Assembly (NCBI GenBank): GCA_035535035.1
Contig: DATLQW010000184.1
Coordinates: forward strand, 1 to 64,000
DNA from: JASHVB01 sp035535035
GTDB lineage: Bacteria; Pseudomonadota; Alphaproteobacteria; Acetobacterales; Acetobacteraceae
Direction: 5' to 3'
Length of the DNA stretch: 64,000 nt
The notes beneath the pieces are model-generated. The model was not told the DNA's origin and ran no database searches. It was given only the letters and a program-made list of their open reading frames with translations. Each line of letters starts with the position of its first letter. Position 1 is the stretch's first letter. The translations under genes and the position numbers were made by a program. Below, in pieces: positions 8,849 to 18,062 of this stretch.

Positions 8849-8934
8849 GGACAACCAATGCCGGTTCGCGGCGTGAATGTCAACCGGCGCGTGCTGCCAG
8901 GATTCCCGAACAAACTGACGAACGCGCCGAGTGA

Positions 8935-10655
8935 CAGGCAGATATTCAGGCGATACGGCAGTTCCGGCTCAGTGCGGCATCGAGATTGCCTCTGCCTCGT
9001 GTGCGGCTGCACGATGGGCGAGTCCTGTCTTGAGGCTGTGCAACCACCGCGAGTCCGAAGCCTGAGCTGCGGACAAGGAGAGGCGCTGCCTCCCGATACG
9101 GTGGCTGGTGGCAGAACCCAAGATGCGGAGTAGCCGGCTGCGGCTGTTCATCCGGCCGGCCCGCATGCCAGCGCCCGGATCGTCTGGCGCGCGGTGACGA
9201 TGGTCGCCAGCGCTTCAGCGCTCGCGCCCAGGCGAATGATCAGCTTGCGCGCATGACTGACCACGCGGCCCGGCAAACCAATCAGCCGGAAGCGCAGTGC
9301 CTTCATCCGTTTCGTCGCCCAGTCCTTGCCCAGTACATTCCTTGCCCAGCACCAGCCGTTTCATCGCGGCGTTCAGGTTGTGCGCCAGGATCATCAAGGC
9401 CCACCATGCGGCGTTGGCGCCGAACAACCCGGACGGCAGTTGCCCGCCGGCCAGGTCGTTCTTCATCACCGAATGGACTTCCTCGCTCTTGCCGCAGCAC
9501 TCGCGCAACCACCAGATCACCCGGTCGCCGGCGTCCCTGCGGTTGGTGACCACCCCGAACAGCTTGTAGATGCCCTTGCTGACGAACTCCTGCGTCGGAA
9601 ACGGCAGTTGCGCCGCGTCGCCCAGTGGGAGTTGGCGCAGCGGCTCGCGGATCGCCAGGAACCGGTAATCCGCCCGCTTGCGGCTGTGCCCCGCCCAATT
9701 CGGTACGTAGCAGACCTCGGCCCACTCCTGGTCGATCTGCTGCGGTTTGCCGTCCACCATCCGGATCAACGGCTTCCACTCGGTCTCCGCCGTCGCCAGC
9801 ACCGCCGCACGGAATGCCTCGGTCACGTCGGCGCCGATCGCAAAGTCGATGACCCCGAACCGCTTGTCCTTCCCCTCGCCGCAATACAGCAGCAACTCTT
9901 CCTGGTACCCCGCCGTGTCCGAGCGCAGCGACACCTTGGTCACGTTCGCCGGCAAGTACCGCAGGTTGTCCGTCAGCACCCGCAATTGCTCGTGCCCGGC
10001 AGGCACGTTGCCGTCGCGGAACTCCGAGTACAGCATCGTGCCCTGCTCCGCCCACCAGCAGTTCAGCGGCTGATACGCTTTGAGCCCCCTGTAGCAATGC
10101 AGTGCGTCGCGCTTGTGGGTCTCGACCAAAGTGGCATCCATGTCCAAGGTGGCCGCGGTCGCCGGGTGATGCTGCTGAATGAAGCCCAACAGTGCCTGGT
10201 TGGCCCGCCACACCCCCTGCAACGCCGCCGTCACCGCCGGAATGAACGCCATGCCGGCAACCGCCTTCGGCGATGCCGGGTCATGGAAACGCTCCAGCCA
10301 GGCCGACAGCGCCGAGGGCGATGGCACCACACGCTCGCGCTCGCGCCGCCAACGCTGCTTCAGCGAACGCCGCTCGGCGCGCGACAGCAGGTCCCGCTCG
10401 ATCGCCGCCAGCACCATCTGAAGGTCCAGCCACCCTTGGCGGCCGGCGACCTGGACATGCTGGCGGATCGCCGCGGCCAGCCCGCTGCGGTGGATCAGGT
10501 CGAGATATAGCGGCAAGCCCGCCAGCGAGGTGACCCCGGTGCTTGAGCGTTCGGCTTCGTACTGGAAGCCCAGCACACCCTGTGGCAACATCCCGCACCC
10601 CGTTGGTGATGGTCCTCGATTCGCAAACCCGGACTATCTCCCTGATTCTTCAGGA
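8935..10655 (-). mobile_element. IS1380-family insertion sequence, damaged
   Basis: About 1.7 kb containing an IS1380-type transposase. Imperfect terminal inverted repeats are suggested by AGATATTCAGGCGATAC at 8941-8957 and, in the opposite orientation, CTATCTCCCTGATTCT at 10,634-10,649. Exact ends and target duplication could not be fixed by eye. The right end abuts a 5'-truncated LLM gene. Confidence 0.6.
9148..10591 (-). pseudogene. IS1380 family transposase, frameshifted near the C-terminus
   Basis: The reading frame from ATG 10,591 matches IS1380 DDE transposases (ERSSTGVTSLAGLPLYLDL, LDMDATLVETHK, RDGNVPAGHEQ, YKLFGVVTNR). After RLVLGK the sequence contains an imperfect 16-base tandem duplication (GTGCTGGGCAAGGAAT then GTACTGGGCAAGGACT, minus strand, about 9324-9355). 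This shifts the frame to an unrelated tail ending at 9215. Removing the duplication restores a normal end (DWATKRMKALRFRLIGLPGR) to a TGA at 9148. The element is therefore probably inactive in cis. Confidence 0.8.
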
Positions 10656-10684
10656 CCAACGGGGAACCCAACTTTTTTTGGCGC

Positions 10685-10966
10685 GGAATTCAGGCCGCGG
10701 GCGCCGACCACTACATGGGCAACAAGGCGAAGTTCTCCGGGTCGCACGATCCCGCGGCGTATCGGCTGCACCGCAAGCGGTTCATCGGTGGCGCGGGCAC
10801 CTATCCGCTGATCGGCACGCCGCAACGCATCGCCGGCGAGCTGGCGGCGATCAGCCGGGTGGGATTCGTGGGTGTGGCGCTGTCGTTTGTGAATTACAAG
10901 GCCGAACTGCCGTATTTCATCGAGACGGTGCTGCCGTTGCTGCGCGAGGCCGGGTCGCGCTTGTGA
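10685..10966 (+). pseudogene. C-terminal fragment of an LLM monooxygenase
   Basis: Codons from about 10,685 read in one frame through AAGADHYMGNKAKFSGSHDP, TYPLIGTPQRIAGELAAISR and GFVGVALSFVNYKAELPYF, a typical LLM C-terminus. The N-terminal two thirds are absent, and the fragment begins just after the IS1380 end. The missing part was not found on the other side of the element. Confidence 0.75.
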
Positions 10967-10971
10967 CGCGA

Positions 10972-11029
10972 AAGCAAGCCTTTCCCGCGAGGCGGGAGAG
11001 GTCGCCGCGAAGCGACGGGTGAGGGTGAA
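10972..11029. repeat. Dispersed intergenic repeat (GCGGGAGAGG...GAAGCGACGGGTGAGGG)
   Basis: CCCGCGAGGCGGGAGAGG is a small hairpin followed by GCGAAGCGACGGGTGAGGGTG. Related copies are at 4338-4398, where the repeat runs into the LysR gene, and at 43,751-43,829. Confidence 0.55.
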
Positions 11030-11123
11030 GCGGGTGCCTCATGGCCAACCTTCGGTACCGCACGATGTGGCAACGAGGCGACCCGATTGCCCGCACCAAT
11101 ACCAGCGAGCGAGAGGGCGCGCA

Positions 11124-11429
11124 TCACGCGGCCTCCAGCAAATCGTCCGCGCCGATCCGCACCTGCACGGCATCGCCTTGTGCCGCCGTTTCCGCGAGGA
11201 AGCACACCGCCACCGGGCCGGCATCGAATTGCACCAGCCCGACGGTCAGCGGCAGGCGGGCCCGAAAACGCGGTTCGTTGCTGTGGTGCAAGCGCGTGCG
11301 GGCCAGCACGCGGGCGGGTAGCGAGTCGGCACTGTCCGATGCCAGCCGATCGGACAGGCACGCGCCGCAGACCTCGCGGGGCGGATATTGCGCGGCGCCG
11401 CAATCGGCACAGCGTTGCAGCCGGATCAT
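11124..11429 (-). CDS. DUF35 / OB-fold zinc-ribbon protein (thiolase partner)
   Basis: A 101-residue protein starting MIRLQRCADCGAAQYPPREVCGACL. This is the C-x2-C...C-x2-C zinc ribbon of DUF35 proteins, followed by an OB-fold segment. DUF35 proteins form complexes with thiolase-like enzymes, and this one is coupled to the thiolase gene by an ATGA overlap at 11,426-11,429. The start at 11,429 was chosen for that overlap and because it places the zinc ribbon at the N-terminus. Confidence 0.85.
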   Translation of the reverse strand: MIRLQRCADCGAAQYPPREVCGACLSDRLASDSADSLPARVLARTRLHHSNEPRFRARLPLTVGLVQFDAGPVAVCFLAETAAQGDAVQVRIGADDLLEAA

Positions 11430-12649
11430 GCGCGCCCCAGCACGGCGGCGGAGGTGCACAGGCCGCGATCGTAGTTGATCATGCCGAACCCGCTGACCAG
11501 CGCATGGCGCGCGTTGGCGACCTGCCGCCCCTCGGCTTCGCCCAGCAATTGCCGCATCGCCTCCACCAGCCCGAGATAGCCACCGGCCGCGCCCGCCTGG
11601 CCGACCGACAACTGGCCGCCTCCGGTGTTGTGCGGCAGGCTGCCTTCGATCGTGAAGTCGTGCCGGCGCACGAAGCCTGGTCCGTCGCCCGGTGCGCAGA
11701 AGCCGAGACCTTCGAATTGCAGCATCGAGATCACCGGGTAGTCGTCATAGGTTTCGACAAGCCGCACGTCGCGCGGGCCGATCCCGGCCTGGCCCCAGAG
11801 GGCGTCGCGATCCATCGCCCAGCCGCCGCGCAACTGAACGGGATCGTCCGGGAAGGCATTGTGCCGCTCGATCGCACCCAGCACGCGCAGGAACGGCAGG
11901 TTGCGGGCGCGCGCCCGCGCCTCCGGCATCACCAGGAATCCGTCGGCGCCGGCGCAGGGCATGACACAGTCGAACAGATGCAGCGGCTCGGCGATCGGGC
12001 GCGCGGCGAGGTATTGCGCCATCGTCATCTCGTTACGCAACAGCGCGAGCGGATTGCGCCGTGCGTTGGCACGCTGCGCCACCGCGATGGTGCCGAAATC
12101 CTCGCGTGTGGCGCCGGTTGCGCGCATATAGGCATCGGCGATCAGCGCGAAGCTCGCATTCGGACCGCCTGCGCCGTAGGGATACACCGCATCGCGCGAG
12201 AAGCTGCTGAAATCCGCCAGCAGGGCGCGAAAGCTGGTTTCGTTCGCGGTGTCACCGGCGATGCACGCGACGATTTCGGCATCCCCCGCCTGCACCGCGC
12301 GCGCCGCCCGCCGGAGCGCGATCACGCCGCAGGCGCCGCCCATCGGCAGCCACTCCAGGACGCGCGGCGACATGCCGACATACTGGGTGAAGCCGACCGC
12401 AGTGTCGGGATGCAGGGTGAAGCTGGAGACGCAAAGCCCGTCGATGTCCGGCTTCGTCAGATTGCCCGCATTGAGAAGGCGGCGCAGTGCGCGCGCGAGA
12501 AACCATGCGGCACCGTGTTCCGAGCGGCGGACATAAGGCTCCGTTACAGGACAGCACAGCGCGACGCCGTCGTAGGAATGCGCGGTCACCACCGTTTCAG
12601 CCCGCGCGTGTCCACGCAGCCTGGCTGCACCCCCCAGTCGTTGCGGCAT
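11426..12649 (-). CDS. Thiolase-like acyl-CoA acetyltransferase (SCP2-thiolase type)
   Basis: A 407-residue thiolase-family protein of the lipid-transfer/acetyl-CoA acetyltransferase type. Segments include IDGLCVSSFTLHPD, MGGACGVIALRRAARAV (catalytic region), HNTGGGQLSVGQAGAAGG (C-terminal histidine region) and ALVSGFGMINYD. Such proteins act with DUF35 partners in side-chain or aromatic-acid catabolism. The ATG at 12,649 has a close AAGG; a GTG at 12,589 is an alternative start. Confidence 0.8.
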   Translation of the reverse strand: MPQRLGGAARLRGHARAETVVTAHSYDGVALCCPVTEPYVRRSEHGAAWFLARALRRLLNAGNLTKPDIDGLCVSSFTLHPDTAVGFTQYVGMSPRVLEWLPMGGACGVIALRRAARAVQAGDAEIVACIAGDTANETSFRALLADFSSFSRDAVYPYGAGGPNASFALIADAYMRATGATREDFGTIAVAQRANARRNPLALLRNEMTMAQYLAARPIAEPLHLFDCVMPCAGADGFLVMPEARARARNLPFLRVLGAIERHNAFPDDPVQLRGGWAMDRDALWGQAGIGPRDVRLVETYDDYPVISMLQFEGLGFCAPGDGPGFVRRHDFTIEGSLPHNTGGGQLSVGQAGAAGGYLGLVEAMRQLLGEAEGRQVANARHALVSGFGMINYDRGLCTSAAVLGRA

Positions 12650-12696
12650 CGCCTTCGGTTCGCCGCGCGCGGCCTTTTTGCCGGGTCACTCGCCAT

Positions 12697-13161
12697 CTAC
12701 AGAAACAATTGAATCGATGGCAGTGCCGCGTCGCAGTTCAGCAGGTCCACCCGTTTCAGCCGGATGCGCAGCGCGCTGTCCTGCCGCACCAGTTCATGGA
12801 GCATTACGCCGGTGAGCGTCTGCATCGCATCGCCCCGCGCCTCGGCATAGTGAAAGGCTGTGCGGGTCAGCCAGGTTCCACTGTCCGCCGTTTCGATCTC
12901 CGGCGCCTGCAGCACATGCTGGCTCCAGCTTCCCGGGCGTTGCGACGGCGGCCGGCGGCGCAGGCGCTCGATGCGCAGGCGCAGCAGCAGCTTGTCCTCA
13001 TAGGCCAGCGAGGTGTGCATCTCGGCATCCGGCTGGTTGCGCGTCAGCGGCACCCAGTAGTGCCCGTCCTCGGTGAACAGCGCGTACCACACATCCCAGC
13101 GCTTCTCGTCCAACAGCCGCGCCTCGCGGTAGATGAACCGCGCAATTTCCGGGTCGGTCAT
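12697..13161 (-). CDS. Aromatic-ring-hydroxylating dioxygenase, beta subunit
   Basis: A 154-residue small subunit with the cystatin-like fold of Rieske dioxygenase beta chains. It starts MTDPEIARFIYREARLLDEK and contains RWDVWYALFTEDGHYWVPL and LLRLRIERL. It overlaps the alpha-subunit stop by four bases (ATGA, 13,158-13,161), which fixes the start. Structural partner of the alpha chain; no catalytic metal site is expected in it. Confidence 0.9.
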   Translation of the reverse strand: MTDPEIARFIYREARLLDEKRWDVWYALFTEDGHYWVPLTRNQPDAEMHTSLAYEDKLLLRLRIERLRRRPPSQRPGSWSQHVLQAPEIETADSGTWLTRTAFHYAEARGDAMQTLTGVMLHELVRQDSALRIRLKRVDLLNCDAALPSIQLFL

Positions 13162-14465
13162 GCGGCACCCATGAAATGGGCCCAGGCGCGGAACTGGTTG
13201 CGCATGGGAAGCTCGCTGGTGCCGTTCACCGTCAGGTCGTGCGCGCCGCGTTCCTCCGGCCGGTAGTCGCGCTGCAAATTCACCCACTCGTTGCCGCCGG
13301 CGGCCAGGCCTTCCTGGATCAGCCGGTAGCATTGCTGGTCGTCGTGCCCTACCACGGACATCGGCGAGTTGATCAGGCGGGTGTAGGTGACGTTGCGCCT
13401 GAAGAAGATGTCCGGCGCGTCCTTCAGGCGGAAGCTCCAGCTTTCGATCAGCGTCTTGTCCACCGCGATCGGCCGCACCACGCGGATCGTCTGGATCGCG
13501 CCCTTGATCGTCAGGCTGGGGTAATACACCGTGTTGTGGCGCACGGTTCCCAGGATGTCCTTGGCCCGCGCCTCGCCATAGGCGCGCCGCATCGCCGCGT
13601 CGTAGTCCGGCACCGCCGCGTAGGCGGAATGGATCGAGAAATGCGCCCCGGAATAGGAGTGCCCGTTGTCGAACACGCGCTCGCCCATCTTGTCGAAGAA
13701 GTCGTAGCTGCCGGCAAACGGCACCAGTTGTTCGATCGCCATCGGCTTCGGCGCATCGTCCGGCTGGTCGCTCCACAATTCCTTCGCCGTTCCCGCCGAG
13801 GATTCGTGCGCCGCCATCGGGTGCATCGCGTCGTTCAGGTTCTCGACGAACATCTTCCAGTTGCTGTCGTGCATGTAGCGCAGCACGCCGCCGGCGATCT
13901 GCATCTCGCCCGCGGGCGAACGGTCCACCATGTAGTCGATGGAAGACAGCGACTCGCCGAAATACGCCTTGAAATCCGGTCCGTCCTCGCTGAGGCGAAC
14001 GAAGACGAAACCGCGATATGTTTCGGTGGCGACCGGCCGCAATCCGCGCGCGGCCTCGCACCGGGAAAAGTCGGTGCCGTCATAGCCCTGGCGCAGCGGA
14101 ATGGCGGCGATCGAACCGTCCGTGCGATAGCTCCAATTGTGATACGGACAGCGAATGAAGCGCCCGGCGCTGCCCGACCACTCCGAGACGATCTTCGCGC
14201 CCTTGTGCGCGCAGCGATTGCGCAGCACGCGGATGCCGTCATCCGGTTGGCGGATCATCAGCACCGGCATGCTGGCGATGTCGCAGGTGACGTAGTCGCC
14301 CGGTGCCGGCACCTGGCTGGCGTGCCCGACATAGATCCAGGTGCGCGCCCACAGCCGCTCCATCTCCAGGCGGAAGATGTCGGGATCGATATACACGTCG
14401 CGGTGCACCGCGTCGTCGCGCACCAGCGCGCGCAGAGCGGCCGGGTCGTCGCGGTACCGGTTCAT
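13158..14465 (-). CDS. Aromatic-ring-hydroxylating dioxygenase, Rieske alpha subunit
   Basis: A 435-residue Rieske oxygenase large subunit. The [2Fe-2S] ligands are C85-x-H87 and C106-x2-H109 (NRCAHKGA and RCPYHNW). The mononuclear iron site has the expected ENLNDAMHPMAAHE pattern near residue 210. It overlaps IorB and the beta subunit by four bases on either side. No dedicated ferredoxin or reductase is adjacent. In this operon context it may hydroxylate an indole-type or aryl-acetate substrate (inference). Confidence 0.92.
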   Translation of the reverse strand: MNRYRDDPAALRALVRDDAVHRDVYIDPDIFRLEMERLWARTWIYVGHASQVPAPGDYVTCDIASMPVLMIRQPDDGIRVLRNRCAHKGAKIVSEWSGSAGRFIRCPYHNWSYRTDGSIAAIPLRQGYDGTDFSRCEAARGLRPVATETYRGFVFVRLSEDGPDFKAYFGESLSSIDYMVDRSPAGEMQIAGGVLRYMHDSNWKMFVENLNDAMHPMAAHESSAGTAKELWSDQPDDAPKPMAIEQLVPFAGSYDFFDKMGERVFDNGHSYSGAHFSIHSAYAAVPDYDAAMRRAYGEARAKDILGTVRHNTVYYPSLTIKGAIQTIRVVRPIAVDKTLIESWSFRLKDAPDIFFRRNVTYTRLINSPMSVVGHDDQQCYRLIQEGLAAGGNEWVNLQRDYRPEERGAHDLTVNGTSELPMRNQFRAWAHFMGAA

Positions 14466-15955
14466 GCTGCCTCCAACGCCTTGGCCAGCGCCTGGCCGTT
14501 CTCATCCGCCAGCGCCGCCTGGCACAACGCGGCAAGCCGCGCCGCCGCACCCGGTTCGCCGGCCAGCCGGTCGGTCTCCTGCATCAGACGCTGGAAATTC
14601 GTCCAGCCGCGGTCGTGCGTATCGCCGTAGCCTTTCACCAGGCGCTGGCAGCGTGCAACCTCCAGCGCCAGCGCGGGATCGCGCGGCGCAACCGCACCGA
14701 TCCGCCCAAGCCATTCCTCGATCCGCGCTTGCTCTTCGACAAAGCGCAGCGTGCGCCTGCGGAATCGGCGCAGGGCGGCGATGCTCCGCAGCAGCAGGAA
14801 CCCGGAGATCGCGGTGGTCTCGACGTGCCGGCCGCGCGCGGTCAGCTTTTCCATCAGTCGCCGCGGCGGGCCGGGTCGCAGCAGCCAGCGGCCGATCGGC
14901 GCGGGGAGCGTGTCGGCGATTTCCTGCACGCGCGGGTGCATGAACTCGGTGATGCGCAGGAGCTGGCCGGGCTTCACCCGCAGTTCCGCGCGCACGCGGT
15001 CGAAGCGGCTGGCGCGGGTCTTCAGGTCGGCGACGCGGATCGTGTCCTCGTAGCTCATCCACAGGGCGAGGTGGCGCGCCGTTTCGGTGAGCAGCACGCC
15101 GTCGAGGGTTAACCGATCCAGCCGGTCGCGATAGAGTTGCGCGTAGGCGGCATCCTGATAGTCCGTCAGGCGCCGCACACCCTCTTCGATGATGGCATTG
15201 GCAGCGGTTGCAGTCGAAGTCCCCTTCCCTGTCCCGGTCTCGTTCCCCGTCTCGTTCCCGCTGCCCTCGCCCGTCTCCGCCCCGTTTTTCTCCTCGCGTG
15301 CCGCATCGAAGCCTGCCGCGAAGGCCGCGAGACTTGCCTCCACGCCGAGGCCGGCATGGCGGATCGCCGCCTCGAACGCGGCGCGCGGCATCGGCAGCGC
15401 GCCCGATCCGGCGACCGCGCCAAGCAGCACGGCGCTGAGATGCGCGCCGCTCGCCTCGGCCAGCGCCTGCATGTCCGCCGCGACCACGCGGCGCGCCGCC
15501 GTTCGGCAGATATCGAGCAGCGGAGGCGCATCGACGCGGCCGTCGCTCATCGCGATCTTCTCGGTCATCGCGAAAACCCGGTGGGTCGAGAACACGAATG
15601 TGCTGCGCTCGGGTGTTACCAACCCGCGCTGGATCGCGCGGCCGGCTTCCATCAGTTCCGAGGCGATTACCAGATCGACATCGCCCGGGGCGGGCATCAG
15701 CGCCAGCACCGGCTGCTGTCCGGCCGAGGCACCCGCTTCGGCCTGGGGGAAGAATTCGAGGTAGTAGATCGTCGCGCCGGTGCGTTGCGCCACGCCGGGC
15801 ACCGAGGTGGATTGCGCAACGAATCCGCTGGCTTCCGCGGCTTCCACCAGCCAGTCGGCCAGCACGCCGCCGCCCTCGCCGCCCATCGCCAGGATCGCGA
15901 CGGTGATGGCACGTGTGCCAAGCGCGGCCTCGGGCGGCAGCGGGGCTTCAGGCAT
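14462..15955 (-). CDS. iorB: Indolepyruvate oxidoreductase subunit beta family protein
   Basis: A 497-residue IorB-family protein. The N-terminal gamma-type 2-oxoacid oxidoreductase domain carries ILAMGGEGGGVLADWLVEAA and SVPGVAQRTGATIYYLE. The second half is the additional C-terminal domain found in long proteobacterial IorB proteins (DUF6537-like). A low-complexity linker rich in G, N, E and T occupies about residues 228-262 and includes GNETGNETGTGKGT. The gene overlaps IorA by eight bases and the Rieske alpha gene by four. Confidence 0.88.
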   Translation of the reverse strand: MPEAPLPPEAALGTRAITVAILAMGGEGGGVLADWLVEAAEASGFVAQSTSVPGVAQRTGATIYYLEFFPQAEAGASAGQQPVLALMPAPGDVDLVIASELMEAGRAIQRGLVTPERSTFVFSTHRVFAMTEKIAMSDGRVDAPPLLDICRTAARRVVAADMQALAEASGAHLSAVLLGAVAGSGALPMPRAAFEAAIRHAGLGVEASLAAFAAGFDAAREEKNGAETGEGSGNETGNETGTGKGTSTATAANAIIEEGVRRLTDYQDAAYAQLYRDRLDRLTLDGVLLTETARHLALWMSYEDTIRVADLKTRASRFDRVRAELRVKPGQLLRITEFMHPRVQEIADTLPAPIGRWLLRPGPPRRLMEKLTARGRHVETTAISGFLLLRSIAALRRFRRRTLRFVEEQARIEEWLGRIGAVAPRDPALALEVARCQRLVKGYGDTHDRGWTNFQRLMQETDRLAGEPGAAARLAALCQAALADENGQALAKALEAA

Positions 15956-18062
15956 GGGCGGACGGCGCGAACCAGCCGATCACCGCGGCGGCGACCTGCG
16001 CGCGCCAGCGTTCCCAGCGGCTGGGGTTGGTGACGATCCGCGCGCGATAGAACGAGGGGCACAGCACCGCCGCATGCGCGACCTCGCCGCACAGCCCGCA
16101 GCCCACGCAGCTCTCCTGCACGGTGGCGACCGGGTCCTGGCGCAACGGATCGGGATTCGGCTTCACCGTCAGCGACGGGCAGCCGGACAGGCGAATGCAG
16201 GAACGGTCGCCGGTGCAGGTGTCGCCATCGACGCCGAAACGGTCGCGCTCCACGCGCTTTCCCGCCGCTGCCGCTTTCGCCATCAGCGGGCGCTCGCGGC
16301 GCTGGCGGTTCAGCATGCATTCGGAGGATGCGATGATGACCTTCGGTCCCTTTTCCCGCGTGGTCAGCGCCTCCTTCAGCACGTCGCGCATCCGCGCCAG
16401 GTCGTAGGTGCGGGTGACCTCGCGCACCCATGTCACGCCGACCCCCCGCACCGCGCGCGCGATCGGATTGCCGGTGCCACGCCGGCTGGACGCACGCGAC
16501 GACAGAATGTCCTGGCCCCCGGTGGCGGCGGAATAGAAATTATCTACCACGACAAGCACGTTGTCGGTCTTGTTGAACACCGCGTTGCCGACCGACGAGG
16601 CAAGCCCGTTGTGCCAGAAGCCGCCGTCGCCCATCACGCTGATGGTGCGCCGGTTGGCATCCTTGGCATTCAACGCCGCGGCACCTGCCCAGCCGAGGCC
16701 GTAGCCCATCGTAGTCGCGCCGATGTTGAACGGGGGCAAAATGGAAAACAGGTGGCAGCCGATGTCGCAGCTCACGTGATGCGGGCCAAGCTCGCGTTCC
16801 ACCAGCTTCATGGCGGTGAAGATCGGCCGTTCGGGACAGCCGGTGCAGAAGCTGGGCGGACGCGGATGCACGTGCTTCTCCAGACCGGACGGCTGCACCG
16901 GCGCGGGCGGCTGCACAGTGTTCGGCCGCAGCCCGGGCAGATAGCGCCCGACGAACGATTCCAACCCGGCGCGCACCACGCCGGCGGTGTATTCGCCCGC
17001 CATCGGCAGCAGGTCTTTCCCGTGCACGCGCGTCTGAATGTCCGCTTTGCGCAGGATCACGTTGATCGCCTGTTCGAGGAACTCGGGCTGGCCTTCCTCC
17101 ACCATCAGCACCGCGCGCTTGCCGGCGCAGAAGCGCGTCACTTCCGCGTCCACCAGCGGGTAGGTGACGTTCAGCACATAGAGCGGAATGCGGCTGTTGC
17201 CGAATGCATCCGACAAGCCCATGAGCTGCAGCGCGCGGATCAGGCCGTTGTACATGCCGCCCTGCATGATGACGCCGACGTCCTGCGCGCCGTCCGCGAA
17301 CGTCTCGTTCAGCCCATGCTCGACGATGAACCTGCGCGCGGCAGGCAGGCGGTCGCGGATTTTCTCCTGTTCCTGGGTGTAGCTCGCGGGCGGCAGCACG
17401 ATCCGGCTGACGTCGCGGCGCGGGTGCTCCATCGCGTCTTTCAGGCCGAACGCTGGGCGTACGTTGTCCTTGGCGATGAAGCGGCCGTGCACGTGGCAGG
17501 CGCGGATGCGAACCTCCAACATCACCGGCGTATTGGACGCTTCGGAGAGCGCAAAACCCTCCTCCACCATCCGCACGATGCTGGGCAGGTTGGGCCGCGG
17601 ATCGAGCAACCAGATCTGCGACTTCATGGCGTAGGCGTGGGTGCGCTCCTGCATGATGGAGCTGCCTTCGCCGTAATCCTCGCCGATCACGATCAGCGCG
17701 CCGCCGGTAACGCCGCCGGACGCGAGATTCGACAGCGCATCGGACGCGACGTTGGTGCCGGCGGTGGATTTCCAGGTCGCCGCGCCGCGGAGCGGATAAT
17801 TCACCGAGGCCGCCAGCGTCGCCGCGGCGGCAGCCTCGCTGGCCGAGGCTTCGAAATGCACGCCGAGTTCGTCGAGAATGTCCTCGGCGTCGGCCAGAAC
17901 GTCCATCAGGTGCGAGATCGGGGCGCCCTGGTATCCGGCGACGTAGGACACGCCGGACTGCAGCAGCGCCTTCGTGACGGCCAGGATGCCCTCGCCGCGA
18001 AACTCTTGCCCCGCCCTGAGTCGAAGTTGCCCGACCTCCTTCCTGAAGGATCGTTCGGCCAT
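15948..18062 (-). CDS. iorA: Indolepyruvate ferredoxin oxidoreductase subunit alpha
   Basis: A 704-residue IorA protein that decarboxylates aryl pyruvates to aryl-acetyl-CoA with TPP and ferredoxin. The N-terminal pyrimidine-binding domain has AGYQGAPISHLMDVL. The C-terminal TPP domain has GYGLGWAGAAAL and VMGDGGFWHNG. The end carries a 4Fe-4S motif CVGCGLCGEVAHAAVLCP, with a further cysteine group in CTGDRSCIRLSGC. The start overlaps the cyclase stop (TAATG). Confidence 0.93.
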   Translation of the reverse strand: MAERSFRKEVGQLRLRAGQEFRGEGILAVTKALLQSGVSYVAGYQGAPISHLMDVLADAEDILDELGVHFEASASEAAAAATLAASVNYPLRGAATWKSTAGTNVASDALSNLASGGVTGGALIVIGEDYGEGSSIMQERTHAYAMKSQIWLLDPRPNLPSIVRMVEEGFALSEASNTPVMLEVRIRACHVHGRFIAKDNVRPAFGLKDAMEHPRRDVSRIVLPPASYTQEQEKIRDRLPAARRFIVEHGLNETFADGAQDVGVIMQGGMYNGLIRALQLMGLSDAFGNSRIPLYVLNVTYPLVDAEVTRFCAGKRAVLMVEEGQPEFLEQAINVILRKADIQTRVHGKDLLPMAGEYTAGVVRAGLESFVGRYLPGLRPNTVQPPAPVQPSGLEKHVHPRPPSFCTGCPERPIFTAMKLVERELGPHHVSCDIGCHLFSILPPFNIGATTMGYGLGWAGAAALNAKDANRRTISVMGDGGFWHNGLASSVGNAVFNKTDNVLVVVDNFYSAATGGQDILSSRASSRRGTGNPIARAVRGVGVTWVREVTRTYDLARMRDVLKEALTTREKGPKVIIASSECMLNRQRRERPLMAKAAAAGKRVERDRFGVDGDTCTGDRSCIRLSGCPSLTVKPNPDPLRQDPVATVQESCVGCGLCGEVAHAAVLCPSFYRARIVTNPSRWERWRAQVAAAVIGWFAPSAHA

